This document shows, one piece after another, positions 42,284 through 53,582 of a stretch of 64,000 nucleotides of DNA (position 1 is its first letter; the number at the start of each line of letters is the position of its first letter). The DNA is taken from positions 1,240,001-1,304,000 of the forward strand of contig OY294047.1 in assembly GCA_958510825.1 (NCBI GenBank), given 5' to 3'. The position numbers were made by a program, and so were the translations under genes. The notes under the pieces were generated by a model. The model was given only the letters and a program-made list of their open reading frames with translations. It searched no databases and had not been told where the DNA came from. Source of the stretch: Brachypterus glaber (lineage: Eukaryota > Arthropoda > Insecta > Coleoptera > Kateretidae).

Positions 42284-43449
42284 TTGGCTCCCATAAAGAG
42301 TATGAGTGTTTCCTGAGAAAGCATAGTGTGCGAGGGAAACAGAAATGCAAGGGACTAAAACAGCCAGGTTTAGTCCTGAGGTATAAGCGTTATTTTTTGC
42401 ACGACCAAACATATTTTAGTTGGATAAAATTAAAAACCATGCGTCTAAAATCGGGTGTTTTACTTTCGTAATTTAATCAAGATGCCTGTGAATTGCGAAA
42501 AGTCAGGCTATCGCGATTTCAATTGTTTTTTAATATGGTTGACACAAAAGTCAGCTCGAAAAAATGGACGAAGACGATACATTTGAAGTAATTTTAAACA
42601 ATGTTATGGTTGAAGGTTTTTTTTGTTAAAATAAAATAATATAAAATATTATCAAGGTAACCGTGATTTTTTTCCCTTGGGAGAAAAACGGCAAGTTTGT
42701 CCCGAAAATGAGAGCGTAACATTATTTCCTCGTTGTTGCGCCTATAACTATTTTTTACTTTTTAATGGATGTCTTAAACATTGTTAGGGTTAATCCTAAT
42801 AACAGATTTTTATCCTTTTTTCTTTCGCCTTACTTTGATTTTTTTATTGAAGTTTTTAAGGTGGCTGAAAGTGAATCTGATAATAAAAAATCCATTTCAC
42901 GCGCGCGCGAAGTTGAAAAATAGGAAATCTCTCTTACTGGGCAGTGTATTTTATTTTTTAACTAAATAAAAAATTGGTAGACGCACATGGTATGATTGTA
43001 CGACTGCGAGGAGTATAACGGGTATGGGGTGATAATTTATTGCCACGTATTCCATCCAACCAGGGATAATTTACCTTTTAGTTAAAACAAACAAGATTGA
43101 AATGTTCGCGTGACAACTTGAAAAGTTTTGCAATTAGAATTCCAAATAGCTTTAGCGTGCCAACTAACAGTGACATAGTGACAGTTTTACAAATTAATTT
43201 CGATAATTTTCTTATCCCTTATATCTATTTTTATCAAATTTTATGTATTTTTCTTTTATTTCTTTTAATACTTGTTTAAAAGTATAAATTAATTTAACAC
43301 TATTTGAAAACAGTACTTTTTGCTAATCTTTCACTTCTATTTTTATCATATTTGATTATTTGCTTTTTTTGAATATGTATCTTATAAATAGAATCTATAA
43401 TTTGTTTTTTTATAAGATATAAGATTCATACATGGTCTAAGTATACTTA
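42284..43449. other. No gene recognised
   Basis: Short frames (42205-42471, 42781-42969, 43097-43279) lack any recognisable family or conserved start context. No repeats are evident apart from the TTA target at 43447. Confidence 0.5.
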
Positions 43450-44201
43450 GGGGCTGTCCATATATTACGTAACGCGCCCAGGGGGGTAGGAGAAATTGTT
43501 ACAGTTTGTGACAGGGGGGAGGGGGGGGGGGGTTAGGTAAACGTTACGTAACGGAATTTAATAAATTTAATGTTTATTTCCTAAGCTTGGCAGATGTATT
43601 TTTATTTCAACATAAATTACTATTTAGTGGCCCATAATTCCCCTTTTCACACAAAAATTGACGAAACTATGCATATTTAATTAATATTGTAATCAGTAAA
43701 AAAACTGTTGACATTGATATTAAAAAAAAATCTTACGGCCCTGTTCTTGCGTGATCTTGCCGATGAACCATCGGTGATGATACATTTTCGCGCGGAATGT
43801 GTACTCACAGAACACCAATGTGTGTACTATTTTGTGTACCTATGCATAAACAATATACGTGTTATATGTGACACTCAGTGTAAAAAGAGGTACCTAGTAT
43901 TTTTTCCCTGTGTGATATTGATTATGAATATTTTTTTAAAGTTAGAGTTATTTTTTCGTTTTTAAAAGTACATGTATTATTATAATAAATATACATCATT
44001 TTTACACTGTCTTTTTACCGTCTTGCATTATGCGGAATTCTGTATCAAGATATGTTAGAAAAAAAAATACAAATTTTTATATTGTTACGCGTTACACAGA
44101 GGGGAGGGGGGGGGGGTTGGTAAATGTGACAGTTTGTTACACAGGGGGGGAGGGGGTCAATTTCTTTGAAAAATTGCGTTACGTAATATATGGACAGCCC
44201 C
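43450..44201 (+). mobile_element. 752-bp Harbinger-like MITE, complete
   Basis: TIRs GGGGCTGTCCATATATTACG and complement, flanked by TTA (43447-43449 and 44202-44204). G-rich runs follow both ends. A 257-bp frame inside is shared with the other copy but has no known domain. The 3-bp TTA duplication suggests PIF/Harbinger. Confidence 0.85.
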
Positions 44202-44204
44202 TTA

Positions 44205-45204
44205 GGCCAAGAGATTAAAACTTGAAAGTGCTTGGTATCAATAGTAAAATTGCTGGTATTAAATTTAAAATAAACCTAAATAAAAGATAAAAAAAAGATG
44301 ACAATAAACTATTTAAACTAAATATTTAAAATACTAACTGACCTTAGAAAAATTCCAGCACCTAAAATTTTTGAGATATAAGTTCAGGTAATAATGACGT
44401 TTTTTTTCAAAATCTTTAAAAAAAAGAGTATAATTTTGAAAATTTTAGTGTATATTAAAAAAAATACGAGGAATTCAAAAATCTGTATGTCAAGAACCTA
44501 CTGTCAGAATAAAGACGCGAAAAAAAATAAAAACGTTAAAATGAAAGTGTAAAGTTTACTTAATTGCTCATTTGTGGCAAAACTATCAAATTTTTTTTAA
44601 AATTTTATAGAACCTAATTTGTAGATTATAAAATTCTCTACAAAAATATTTATACAAATATTTTTGTATTTTGCTTAGTTTGTTCCTAAAAAGTAAATAA
44701 ATGAAAAAGATATAAAATTAAAGTACACAGTGTAAACTTTTTTCCCGAGCCCAACAAATATATTTTTCTTATCAATTTAAAGGCGCAGAATCCAAATTTG
44801 ACCTTAAAAAAAATTCAGCATGTCTTATTTTTTAAATTTTAGTACATGCAATTATGCCAATTTAAAAATAATTTATAAAACAAAATATTGTGTATTTTTT
44901 TTGTTTTTTTAATGGTTCTACATCATAAAAATGTTACTTTATTACATAAGAACCATAATACGTAACATTTTTTTAGTTTATTTTTGACCCCCTAGTAATG
45001 ATTTTTGACAATTTTTAGCATGAGTACGTGGCGATAAGCTTGTCCCCTTATGCACCCTTCTTCTTACCCTCCACCCCTACTTAGTTTTGTCACATTATCC
45101 ATTTTTTTTTAATATTTTTTTTTCTTAATATCCCTATTTATTCTACCTATGAATTTAAAGTTTCTATGTTTTAAGTTGGGTATTTTTTAACTAATATTGA
45201 GTCG
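44205..45204. other. No gene recognised
   Basis: A GAATCCAAATTTGACCTT phrase at 44788 recurs as GAATCCAAATTTGTCCTT at 45207, hinting at a degenerate ~420-bp tandem arrangement. Confidence 0.45.
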
Positions 45205-45422
45205 CCGAATCCAAATTTGTCCTTGGAATATCTTTGTCTCCCATGATTTTAGAACAAAAGAGGGATAAAATAATGATTTTTTAACATTTTTATCTCATTT
45301 TTCTCAGAAAACTCAGGTAATATAAATATTCTGAGGCCAGATTCGGTTTCAGCGACCCAAAATTAGTTAAAAAACATATGACTCCAATCGGGGCAAGAAA
45401 CCGTGTTGCCTAGTGTTATCTA
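45205..45422 (-). repeat. Dispersed repeat shared with 32520-32690
   Basis: TGAGGCCAGATTCGGTTTCA and GGCAAGAAACCGTGTTGCCT match 32530-32640 in inverse orientation. Non-coding. Confidence 0.75.
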
Positions 45423-45431
45423 ACACATATA

Positions 45432-45615
45432 CACAGACGAAAAAATTTTACACAGTCGACGTGTAGATCTAAATTGACACCAAATTTCGTTAAATTCTGT
45501 AAAAATGTATTTAACACCGTGTTTCGTGAAATTTACAACATTTTACACAAATTTAACCCCTTTCCCTGTCAATTCAGGTCTACACGGTCGACTGTGTAAA
45601 AATTTTTCATCAGTG
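45432..45615. mobile_element. 184-bp Tc1/mariner-type MITE
   Basis: TIRs CACAGACGAAAAAATTTTAC and the complement of CACTGATGAAAAATTTTTAC extend about 50 bp. TA lies at 45430 and 45616. Confidence 0.85.
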
Positions 45616-45631
45616 TATCATAAATACTACA

Positions 45632-45899
45632 TAGTTATTTATGGTACTAGTGGGTAAAGTAAGATATTGCCCATGAGTGCCATGCAAGGTTTTATCCAAT
45701 AAATAGCTTAGGAATTCATATTTTTATTAAAAATTTTAATGACATTTACAAGAAAATAATTTGACAAGTGACAGTTGAGTGGGTAAAATAAATAATTATC
45801 CACTCAATAAAGTAAAAGCCACGCGGGGGTTATTATTGAGTTTATCTATTTAAAATAAAGCTGGTAATTGTCTCATTATCTGTATGTATTGGATAAAAT
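45632..45899 (-). repeat. Dispersed repeat, partner of 9746-10072
   Basis: Inverted copy lacking ~58 bp between CACTCATGGG-like repeats. 45900-46435 has no gene; 46026-46050 repeats the first bases of the window. Confidence 0.85.
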
Positions 45900-46443
45900 A
45901 TTTTTGCTATGAGTGCAGATGGGACTTATTTCAGATTTGATAACGTAAAATGTCCAGTCAAATAACGATAAATTCCTATGTTAAATTGCAATAAATGTAC
46001 ACGGGCTGATATTTTAAAGGATAGAAGTGGATAGTAACAGAACACTCCTGTTAGGACAGAGGGGCAACACTATGTTCTTTCTACAAAGGTCATAAACTAA
46101 AGTCGTATACAATTATGCTGAACATCTTGTCACTGAATAAATTTAAGCTAGAAAATCCTTGTATCTCATTATTTTAGTGTTTCTTGTAAAGTGTTGCAGA
46201 CACCAATCTAAGCCGGTTTAACAATCCATTATCACACGTCTGACAGTACACTTGTGCTAGAGTAATCCATTATCCAGGTTATCATCAAAGAAAAACGTGT
46301 CAATTGCTTAAAAAAAAGACCCCGTTCCGATTAAACTTATAAAATATAATATGATAGATTATTTTTTACAATTAATTAATAATTACTATTATAGTCAATT
46401 AAAGTACTAGTATTTAGTGTTTAGTATATAGTACTATTTCAAT

Positions 46444-46697
46444 CAACGAACTAACAACTCTTCTCTCTAGAATACGCATACCGTTAATATAAAGTATCGC
46501 CAACATCACGGTTTGTTTGTAAACAAATAGTAGGTATATTCAGGCCTAAACAATAACAATTACCAGTAACTGTTATTGTTGTCTCTGTTAGAACAAAGCT
46601 GTGCGAGTAAGACAGACAAATGTATATGTTGGCTACGTTTTTGTCAGTTTTTACAAATGAAATGCCTACTCTAGAGAGAAGAGTTATTAGTTCGTTG
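46444..46697. mobile_element. hAT-type MITE, copy C
   Basis: 254 bp, TIR CAACGAACTAACAACTCTTC. The perfect 8-bp duplication ATTTCAAT is at 46436-46443 and 46698-46705. Confidence 0.93.
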
Positions 46698-46705
46698 ATT
46701 TCAAT

Positions 46706-47054
46706 ATACCTGCGTGTCAAAAGTCCGCCCCCTTTAAATTTTAAACGGCTTAAGAATCTTAAGTTAAGATATCCACTTGAAATTTGCAACACCCAAATTA
46801 TTTTTTGATATAATATGTCCCTTTAAGGGGTTAAAAAAGTGTTGAAAATGGAAAGTCCAAACTTTCGCCAAAATAACTTATAAATAAATAACTAACTATA
46901 TATACTAATATATACTGATTTATATGGTCTCTTAGAAAAATTTCGGACCTTTTTTTCTTTTTTTTGTGGCTATGTAATTGAAATTTGGAAAAGCGACAGG
47001 TAAAACATAGGCACCTCCCTAAAATGTTTTTTGGCCTAACTCACTTATTTATGC
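46706..47054. other. No gene recognised
   Basis: AT-rich, with no repeat partner seen in the window. Confidence 0.5.
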
Positions 47055-47282
47055 ACCAAGTTCAAAAAGCTCTTTTCAAGCCCTACAAAACATGTTATAT
47101 GCAGTTTTTGCTAGAATATAACGTTTTGGAGATGCAGACTTTCAAACTTTAATAAATTATGCAACACGCATGTGTATTTATGGTTGCCTATTTACACAAC
47201 TTCTTATTTCATAACATTTCAAATTAGTGCCTAGTGCCGATGTTTTGACAAGGTGCTTACAACTGTTTAGCTGGTTTTATTT
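47055..47282 (-). mobile_element. 5' part of a mini-me-like element
   Basis: TTTTTGCTAGAATATAACGT and AGTGCCGATGTTTTGACAAG correspond to the opening of copy 1 at 6156, inverted. Its last ~100 bp recur inverted at 48685-48783. Confidence 0.65.
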
Positions 47283-47497
47283 TTCTTCATTTACACTAAT
47301 ATTTCTTGATGTAGTAACAGATAAATCAGATGTAGTGTTTATATTTTTCTTCCTTTAAGACGTTTAAAAATAAAATAATGAATTTAAAAAGATTTAATTC
47401 AAAAGTTTTAAGTGCAAGTGCAAAAAATCTTAAAAACTTGCGAGGCCAGTTCACGGTATCCAAACAACAAAAGACAATAGGTTCAAAATCTAAGTTA

Positions 47498-47597
47498 GGG
47501 TACGTTCAAGTATTACGTAACGCAAATTTTAATCATTTTGCCCCCCCCCCTGAATAGCTATTTTCCTAGGAGCGTTACGTAATACTTGAACGTTTCC
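47498..47597. mobile_element. 100-bp Harbinger-like MITE
   Basis: TIRs GGGTACGTTCAAGTATTACG and complement of GGAAACGTTCAAGTATTACG. Flanks are TTA on the left and ATA on the right, so the 3-bp duplication is now imperfect. Confidence 0.75.
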
Positions 47598-47721
47598 ATA
47601 GCTGCCAGTGAAGTCAAATAAGTTGATAAGTTTCATTATTGACCATTTTCAAAAAACAATGATTAACAACGGACAATAATAAATATTTTTACTGATTTTA
47701 TTGGTTATCAAGGTAAACAGA

Positions 47722-48072
47722 CAGAGGGCGGTCGACGGTTGCCGGCAAGCTAAGGACTTCCTGGCTGGCCCAAGCAAATCAAAGACCGACTGGTTGCTTG
47801 AAAAAGAAAGAACTGAACTCAGACAACTTGTACGGGTCCTCACGGGCCACTGCAAGCTAAGGAAGCACCTGGCAACAATGCGGGTTCTAGAGAGTCCGCT
47901 ATGCCCAGAGTGCGGAGAGGATTACTTAGCCGAGTGTGTCAGATACGACAGGATCAAGTTGCAAGTCTTTGAAACTCAAAGACTCAACCAAGAGGAACTA
48001 AGAGATCTTCCCTGGGCCAATATCCTGACCTTTATTGAAAGGACGGGCAGGTTCAAGGAGGACTCAAATTAG
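47722..48072 (+). pseudogene. LINE ORF2 C-terminal remnant
   Basis: The frame reads CRQAKDFLAGPSKSKTDWLL, LVRVLTGHCKLRKHL, RVLESPLCPECGED, then ECVRYDRIKLQVFE and ILTFIERTGRF. This is the tail of I/Jockey/R1-type ORF2, where TGHCxLxxHL and CPxCGE precede an HVLxxCP block. Here the residues between CGED and ECVRYD, including the His, are deleted in frame. There is no reverse transcriptase upstream. GC content is higher than around it, which suggests a younger insertion. It is flanked by an inverted repeat pair (47180-47282 and 48685-48783). 48073-48680 has no other feature. Confidence 0.75.
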
Positions 48073-48684
48073 TAAATGGCTGGGATTGCCTGGGGTGACA
48101 AAAAGGGCCTAGTTTGTTTGTTTTCTATAGGCTTTTAAATTCAAAAAATGAGATTTTTCCGCATTATGTGCCGACTAAAAAACTAAGCTCGCTTCGCACA
48201 CATGGGGACTTTCGAGGGGGACTTTTCACACAATGTTTATTTTTCCGTAACTACTGGTATTTAAATCTAATATGACTGGAGTAATTAACACTAATCATAG
48301 CTGCCTTGATCCAGTTTTTTACTCAGATTGATTCTGCGCCGAGTTTCTATAGTTGTGAAACTATTTTTTGGAATGCTTATCCCTATTTGGTTCTAGGTCG
48401 CAATTTTTTTACGTCATCTTATTACACAGCTGAGATTTAATTTAAACTCTAATTCATTTCTTGATGGATGAGGATCTTTTTTTTTTCGTTCTTTAACACT
48501 TTGCGAAAATAAAATTAGAAATTTTATGATTAAATGACTTGCCGTTTTTTATTTCTGAAGAAAGTTGACGAGCAAAATTTTCCTTAAGCATTATTGATAA
48601 CTTATTTAAGATGAACGATATGAATTAAATTTTAATTTAGATGGTTTTTTTGAAGTAAAAAAAAATAACGTATTTTATAAATTA

Positions 48685-48783
48685 TTAAACCAGCTGAACA
48701 GTTGCAAGCACCTTGTCAAAACATCGGCACTAGACACTAATTTGAAATGTTATGAAATAAGAAGTTGTGTGAATAGGCAACCG
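48685..48783 (+). repeat. Inverted partner of 47180-47282
   Basis: ACCTTGTCAAAACATCGGCA to GAATAGGCAACC is the reverse complement of the mini-me-like opening at 47180. The pair encloses 1.4 kb including the LINE remnant. Confidence 0.8.
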
Positions 48784-48807
48784 GTTGCCCCTAATGGTTA
48801 ACCATTA

Positions 48808-49454
48808 GGGGCTGTCCATATATTACGTAACGCAATTTTTCTAAAAAATTGACCCCCTCCCTCCCTGTGTAACAAACTGTCACATTTACCAACACCCCCC
48901 CCCCTGTGTAACGCGTAACAATATAAAAATGTTGTTTCGCAATAAATATAACTGTATTCTCACTATTGATGCGTTTTTCTCGACAAAACAAACATGAACC
49001 TAAAATATAGTATAACATTACCTTAAAAAAAAAATTTACACGAAAAATCACTCAAACTTAAAAAAATAAAAATAATCAATATCACACAGGGAAAAAATAC
49101 TAGGTACCTCTTTTTACACTGAGTGTCACATATAACACGTATATTGTTTATGCACAGGTACACAAAATAGTACACACATTGGTGTTCTGTGAGTACACAT
49201 TCCGCGCGAAAATGTATAATCGCCGATGATTCATCGGCAAGATCACGCAAGAACAGGGCCGTAAGATTTTTTTTTAATATCAATGTCAACAGTTTTTTTA
49301 CTGATTAGAATATTATTTAAATATGTATAGTTTCGTCAATTTTTGTGTGAAAAGGGGAATTATGGGCCACTAAATAGTAATTTATGTTGAAATAAAAATA
49401 CATCTGCCAAGCTTAGGAAATAAACATTAAATTTATTAAATTCCGTTACGTAAA
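48808..49454 (-). mobile_element. Harbinger-like MITE, second copy (one end lost)
   Basis: GGGGCTGTCCATATATTACG at the left after TTA (48805-48807). The body matches 43450-44201 inverted, but the last ~110 bp are missing: it stops at CCGTTACGTAA. 49455-49669 holds nothing recognisable. Confidence 0.85.
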
Positions 49455-49669
49455 AAAGTACTAAATTAATAAAATACTATAAAAATTAATTTAATTATAA
49501 CCAAAAAAACGCTAAAAATAGACGTTAGACCGGGGTGAAAAAATTTCATGTGATATTTCTGGAACCCTAAAGTTTCGATAACATCACAATTTTAACTTTT
49601 CAAGATCAAAAGGCCGTTTGCTGATTAAAAAATTGAAAAAATCAGGGTTCTTCCCTATTTATCCTAGGT

Positions 49670-50149
49670 CTGCATACTGTGCAAAAACCATTTTTGTTCT
49701 TTTGGGTTGGCAACAGACCTGGCCTATCGCTTGACGTTTTCCCTTCAAATGTCAATGTCGCTTTAAAGTTGAATTTTCTACAAAATTTTGTGTTTAGGTT
49801 ATTTTTACCATGTTAAAATTGGAGCTTGGTTAATTGCAGTAAAAAAGAGAAGAGATGACTATAAAATATATCAAAATATAATTTGTTCTTAGAATTTTAA
49901 ACATGGTGTAAACTGTAATGCCAATCCAAAACAAAAATCCCTAAATCAGTCATCAATTTAAATGTAAGTTTTTTTAAATTTTAGAGCAAAATAGAAAAAA
50001 TTGTATAAAGCACTCGTTTCATAACACATTTTTAGCGCACTAGTACTTCAGAAAACTCACCGCAAGCGGCTCGTTTTCTAAACTTGTACTCGTGCGCTAA
50101 AAACGTATGTTATGAAACTAGTACTGCATACTGTGCAAAAACCATTTTT
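49670..50149 (+). mobile_element. H1 fragment flanked by 26-bp direct repeats
   Basis: 49696-50123 is an H1 segment lacking both true ends. CTGCATACTGTGCAAAAACC plus six bases occurs on both sides (49670-49695, 50124-50149). The segment is almost the same as the complete H1 at 51043. 50150-50523 has no gene. Confidence 0.85.
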
Positions 50150-50523
50150 ATGATCTTTAATAGGCAGTAAATAACATTAAATCTGGAGGAACGATTATTT
50201 TTACAATAACGGATGTGCGCCACCTCTATTTTTTTTAATTCTGAAAAAAATAGGGTGGTGTTCTACTCACCCCAATGAACAACTTTGGGGGGTAAGACCT
50301 TTAAATTACAAAAAAAAATCATAACTCGGGGTACCCTAGTACAAATTTTGCTAGCGCCCATTGAACAGGTTCTGGTCAAAATTAAATCAATGTTAATTAA
50401 TTATTTAATATTATTAGATTCGATTTAAATTAATTATAGAATGTACATAAAATTAATTACACATTTCTAATTAAGGAATATAGTTCTATACTGCCTTCAT
50501 AACTAGAACAGCAGCAACTACAA

Positions 50524-50848
50524 ATATAGTTTGACGCACGGATCTGTGGCTACGGGAAATATGTTTGGAATGTGTGTGCAAGTGGGAGGCCCGTTGTAGG
50601 CACGCACGCCTTAGGGAACGTTCAAGTATTACGTAACGCAAATTTTGATCATTTTGGACCTCCACCCCCCCCTGTAACGCTATTTTCCTATACCATTAAC
50701 ATGGGCGTAACACTCCAAAATACCCCCCCCCCCTAGGAGGGTTAAGTAATACTTGAACGTTCCCTTGTAACGTTTTTTACGGAAAGAAGAGAGCGCGAAT
50801 GATTCCTCCCCCTGTCGTCGGAGAATTTGTTTTATGCGGAGAACTATA
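50524..50848 (+). mobile_element. MITE family B, copy 3, interrupted
   Basis: TATAGTTTGACGCACGGATC to CATGCG-type end (TTATGCGGAGAACTATA). It is split at GCCTTA by the Harbinger-like MITE at 50614-50764. Confidence 0.85.
50614..50764. mobile_element. 151-bp Harbinger-like MITE (GGGAACGTTC family)
   Basis: TIRs GGGAACGTTCAAGTATTACG and complement. Comparison with the empty site at 8468 (GCCTTATAACG) shows a 3-bp TTA duplication, now TTA on the left and TTG on the right. Confidence 0.9.
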
Positions 50849-51042
50849 ACAGTAATTTAATAACCTGTCATGTAACAAATGGAGTTTATATGACATGACA
50901 GATTAATTCACCAATGCCATTTGAAGTTACTGCTGTTCAAGTTATGAAACTATTATTATAATTATAAAAATTATAATTAAACAGAGTGATTTAGACATTT
51001 TATAAAAACCTAATATTATTTATATGCATGTCTTACTTTATA

Positions 51043-51564
51043 TTTTTCTATTTTGCGACCCTTATAAGCTCATAATCACGTATTGGTATTCTTATAGGCC
51101 CATAAGAGGTCTCTACTTTTTCTTCTTTTGGGTTGGCAACAGACCTGGCCTATCGCTTGACGTTTTCCGTGCAAATGTCAATGTCGCTTTAAAGTTGAAT
51201 TTTCTACAAAAATTTTGTGTTTAGGTTATTTTTACCATGTTGAAATTGTGGCTTGGTTAATTGCAGTAAAAAAGAGAAGAGATGACTATAAAATATATCA
51301 AAATATCATTTGTTCTTAGAATTTTAAACATGGTGTAAACTGTAATGCCAATCCAAAACAAAAATCCCTAAATCAGTCATCAATTTAAATGTAAGTTTTT
51401 TTAAATTTTAGAGCAAAATAGAAAAATATGTATAAAGCACTCGTTTCATAATACATTTTTAGCGCACTAGTACTCTAGAAAACTCACCGCAAGCGGCTCG
51501 TTTTCTAAACTTGTACTCGTGCGCTAAAAAACGTATGTTATGAAACTAGTACTTTAATATACTA
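51043..51564 (+). mobile_element. Hairpin-ended repeat H1, full length
   Basis: About 522 bp, both ends present. The likely source sequence of the fragment at 49696, sharing GACCTGGCCTATCGCTTGAC, which other copies lack. Confidence 0.88.
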
Positions 51565-51749
51565 TTAGTATTGTATTGTGTACCTAATAATGATAATTAT
51601 TATTTTACTGAAAATTGGATAAATACAAGAAGCCATATTATGCTTGATTTAATAAAAACTTACCTATATTTATATCACCATAGAAGAGGATCCATTCGTA
51701 ATTTTTCATAGTTAAATCTGAAATAAAGAAAAATACAATACAACACATG

Positions 51750-51910
51750 ATAATTGATAATAGTAATTATATACCAAGGTAGAGAAGGCATTTTTTATAG
51801 CCGACCGTATTAAATTTTATTTAAATTTAAGAGTGCGAGGCTATAATAGTCTTCTCTACCGTGATTTATATATTTTTTTTTCACTACTAGCGCATTAATT
51901 CTTATTAACA
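51750..51910. mobile_element. Hairpin-ended repeat H3, copy 2
   Basis: Inverted version of 30345-30508 with a different hairpin tip (TTAAATTTTATTTAAATTTAA). Confidence 0.7.
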
Positions 51911-51921
51911 TTTTTATATCA

Positions 51922-52838
51922 ATAATAGAGAAAAGTCGCCTAATTTCGGATACCATTTACAATGTATTCAATATTTAATACTCGGTATTACTTTTTGATA
52001 TTTTTTTTATATAACCAGAAACAACTTATTATAGCGAACCATGATTTATTATAAAAGCAATTTTATTACAGTTTATTTTTTCCAAAAAACACGGTTAAAA
52101 AAAATCAGCGCATTTTTGTGCATTTGAAAAAGGGCTCCTAATTTCGGACATATCCGAAAAAATTTTTTCAAGAGTAGATCTGGATCCCATTGCTTATGTT
52201 TCTTGTTATTCCTTCACATTTAAGACGTAATTTAATCATTAAGCAATTTTCTACGAAATACTATAGGAACTATAATTTTAGATTCCCAATTTCGAATATC
52301 TTAGTATCTTAGGTAATTTTCGTTTTTTTAAAATTGTTTATCTTATTTTGTTGTATCATTATAAAAATAATAATTAATGGTTGGTTATCCTGAATAATAA
52401 TTACCTTGCGGATATCCGAAATTGGGAATCAAATGCACAAAAATGGTCTATCCAAAATTAGGCAACTTTCTTCTTTTCAGATTAGAAATTTGTAGAATGT
52501 TTACGTTTTCAAATTGCTTAATTATGAATAGTGGATCAACTTAACTAACATCATAACTTACCCAAGACAGAATCACGAACTTTTATAACGATTATTTATA
52601 AAATAAACAAGCATAATAATGCAACTGAGCACAAACTGCCATTTGCAATATAAACGATTTGTGCTGCCATTTAAAGGGGAGAAGCTCTACCGTTATCATA
52701 TTACAGGACGGATTTAGTTTGACTTTTGGCCTCACATAAAAGTAGGTTTCTGTTTACCTTTGCAGACAGTATCTTAAATACACTACTATCCGAAATTTGG
52801 AAACCATCCGAAATTAGGCGCATTTCCTCTACTATTAC
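51922..52838. mobile_element. ~917-bp TIR element with repeated CCTAATTTCGGA
   Basis: The ends AATAGAGAAAAGTCGCC and the complement of TAGAGGAAATGCGCC lead into CCTAATTTCGGAT on both sides. Seven versions of this core lie inside, three forward in the left part (51940, 52137, 52287) and four reversed in the right (52420, 52449, 52789, 52805). No coding. Confidence 0.65.
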
Positions 52839-53349
52839 CTTAAATTTACACTGAAAAATAATGTTAACTTAAAAAAACATTTAATTTTGAAAATGGAAAA
52901 GCAAAAAGAAATATTTAAATTATTTTCCGTGTATACTTTTTTTTAGGTATAATATATTATTAAATTTTCTCCGCAACTTTATGGTTCAACATGACTTAGG
53001 TAATGGGCAAATATACAAAGTAAAATGACAAATATATCTTCAAAATATAATATTGTCAAAGAAATTTCATTTTGTATGTAAATCGTGGTGTAATGGTAGT
53101 TTAAATTTAGGCCTAATAGTTCTTTTGAAATAACCACCATTATTTATATGACAATTTTCGCATTTTTATATTAAACCGTATAAAAAAGAAAACATGTCCT
53201 AGAAAATGCATCTAATAAAAATGTACGAATTATACACTAGAAAAACTAAGGCAATAAAAGTCTAAACGCCAAAGACCCGATTTTTCAGAAAAAAAAAACA
53301 AAATTGATTTATTTGCTGGGGAAACAAAATTGATACAATCGTAACTTTA
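52839..53349. other. No gene recognised
   Basis: AT-rich; no repeat partner noticed. Confidence 0.55.
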
Positions 53350-53582
53350 CTGTAAAAAGTAAAATGAATATTCAGTTACAAATGGATGGGAAGTTATAAT
53401 CCTATACAAATGTACTTTAATTTTTGTTAAAAACACTATAGTTTCTAAATCACGTACTTTATATTTAAGGACGGACATAAAATGTTGCGTGTTTTTAACA
53501 AAAATTAAAGTACAATTGTGTTGTATAATAACTTTAGATTTCCTATCCATTTGTAACTGAATATTCAGTTTACTTTTTACAG
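53350..53582. mobile_element. 233-bp palindromic MITE (CTGTAAAAAG)
   Basis: CTGTAAAAAGTAAAATGAAT... pairs with the right end over about 85 bp, including TTACAAATGGAT and GTACTTTAATTTTTGTTAAA. The overlapping 85-codon minus frame is accidental. Confidence 0.75.

Noticed and set aside
43708..43965. 85-codon frame conserved with 49023-49289
   Set aside because: Both lie inside copies of one MITE; similarity follows from the element, with no known domain and no start context. A substitution-pattern test over many copies could reopen it.
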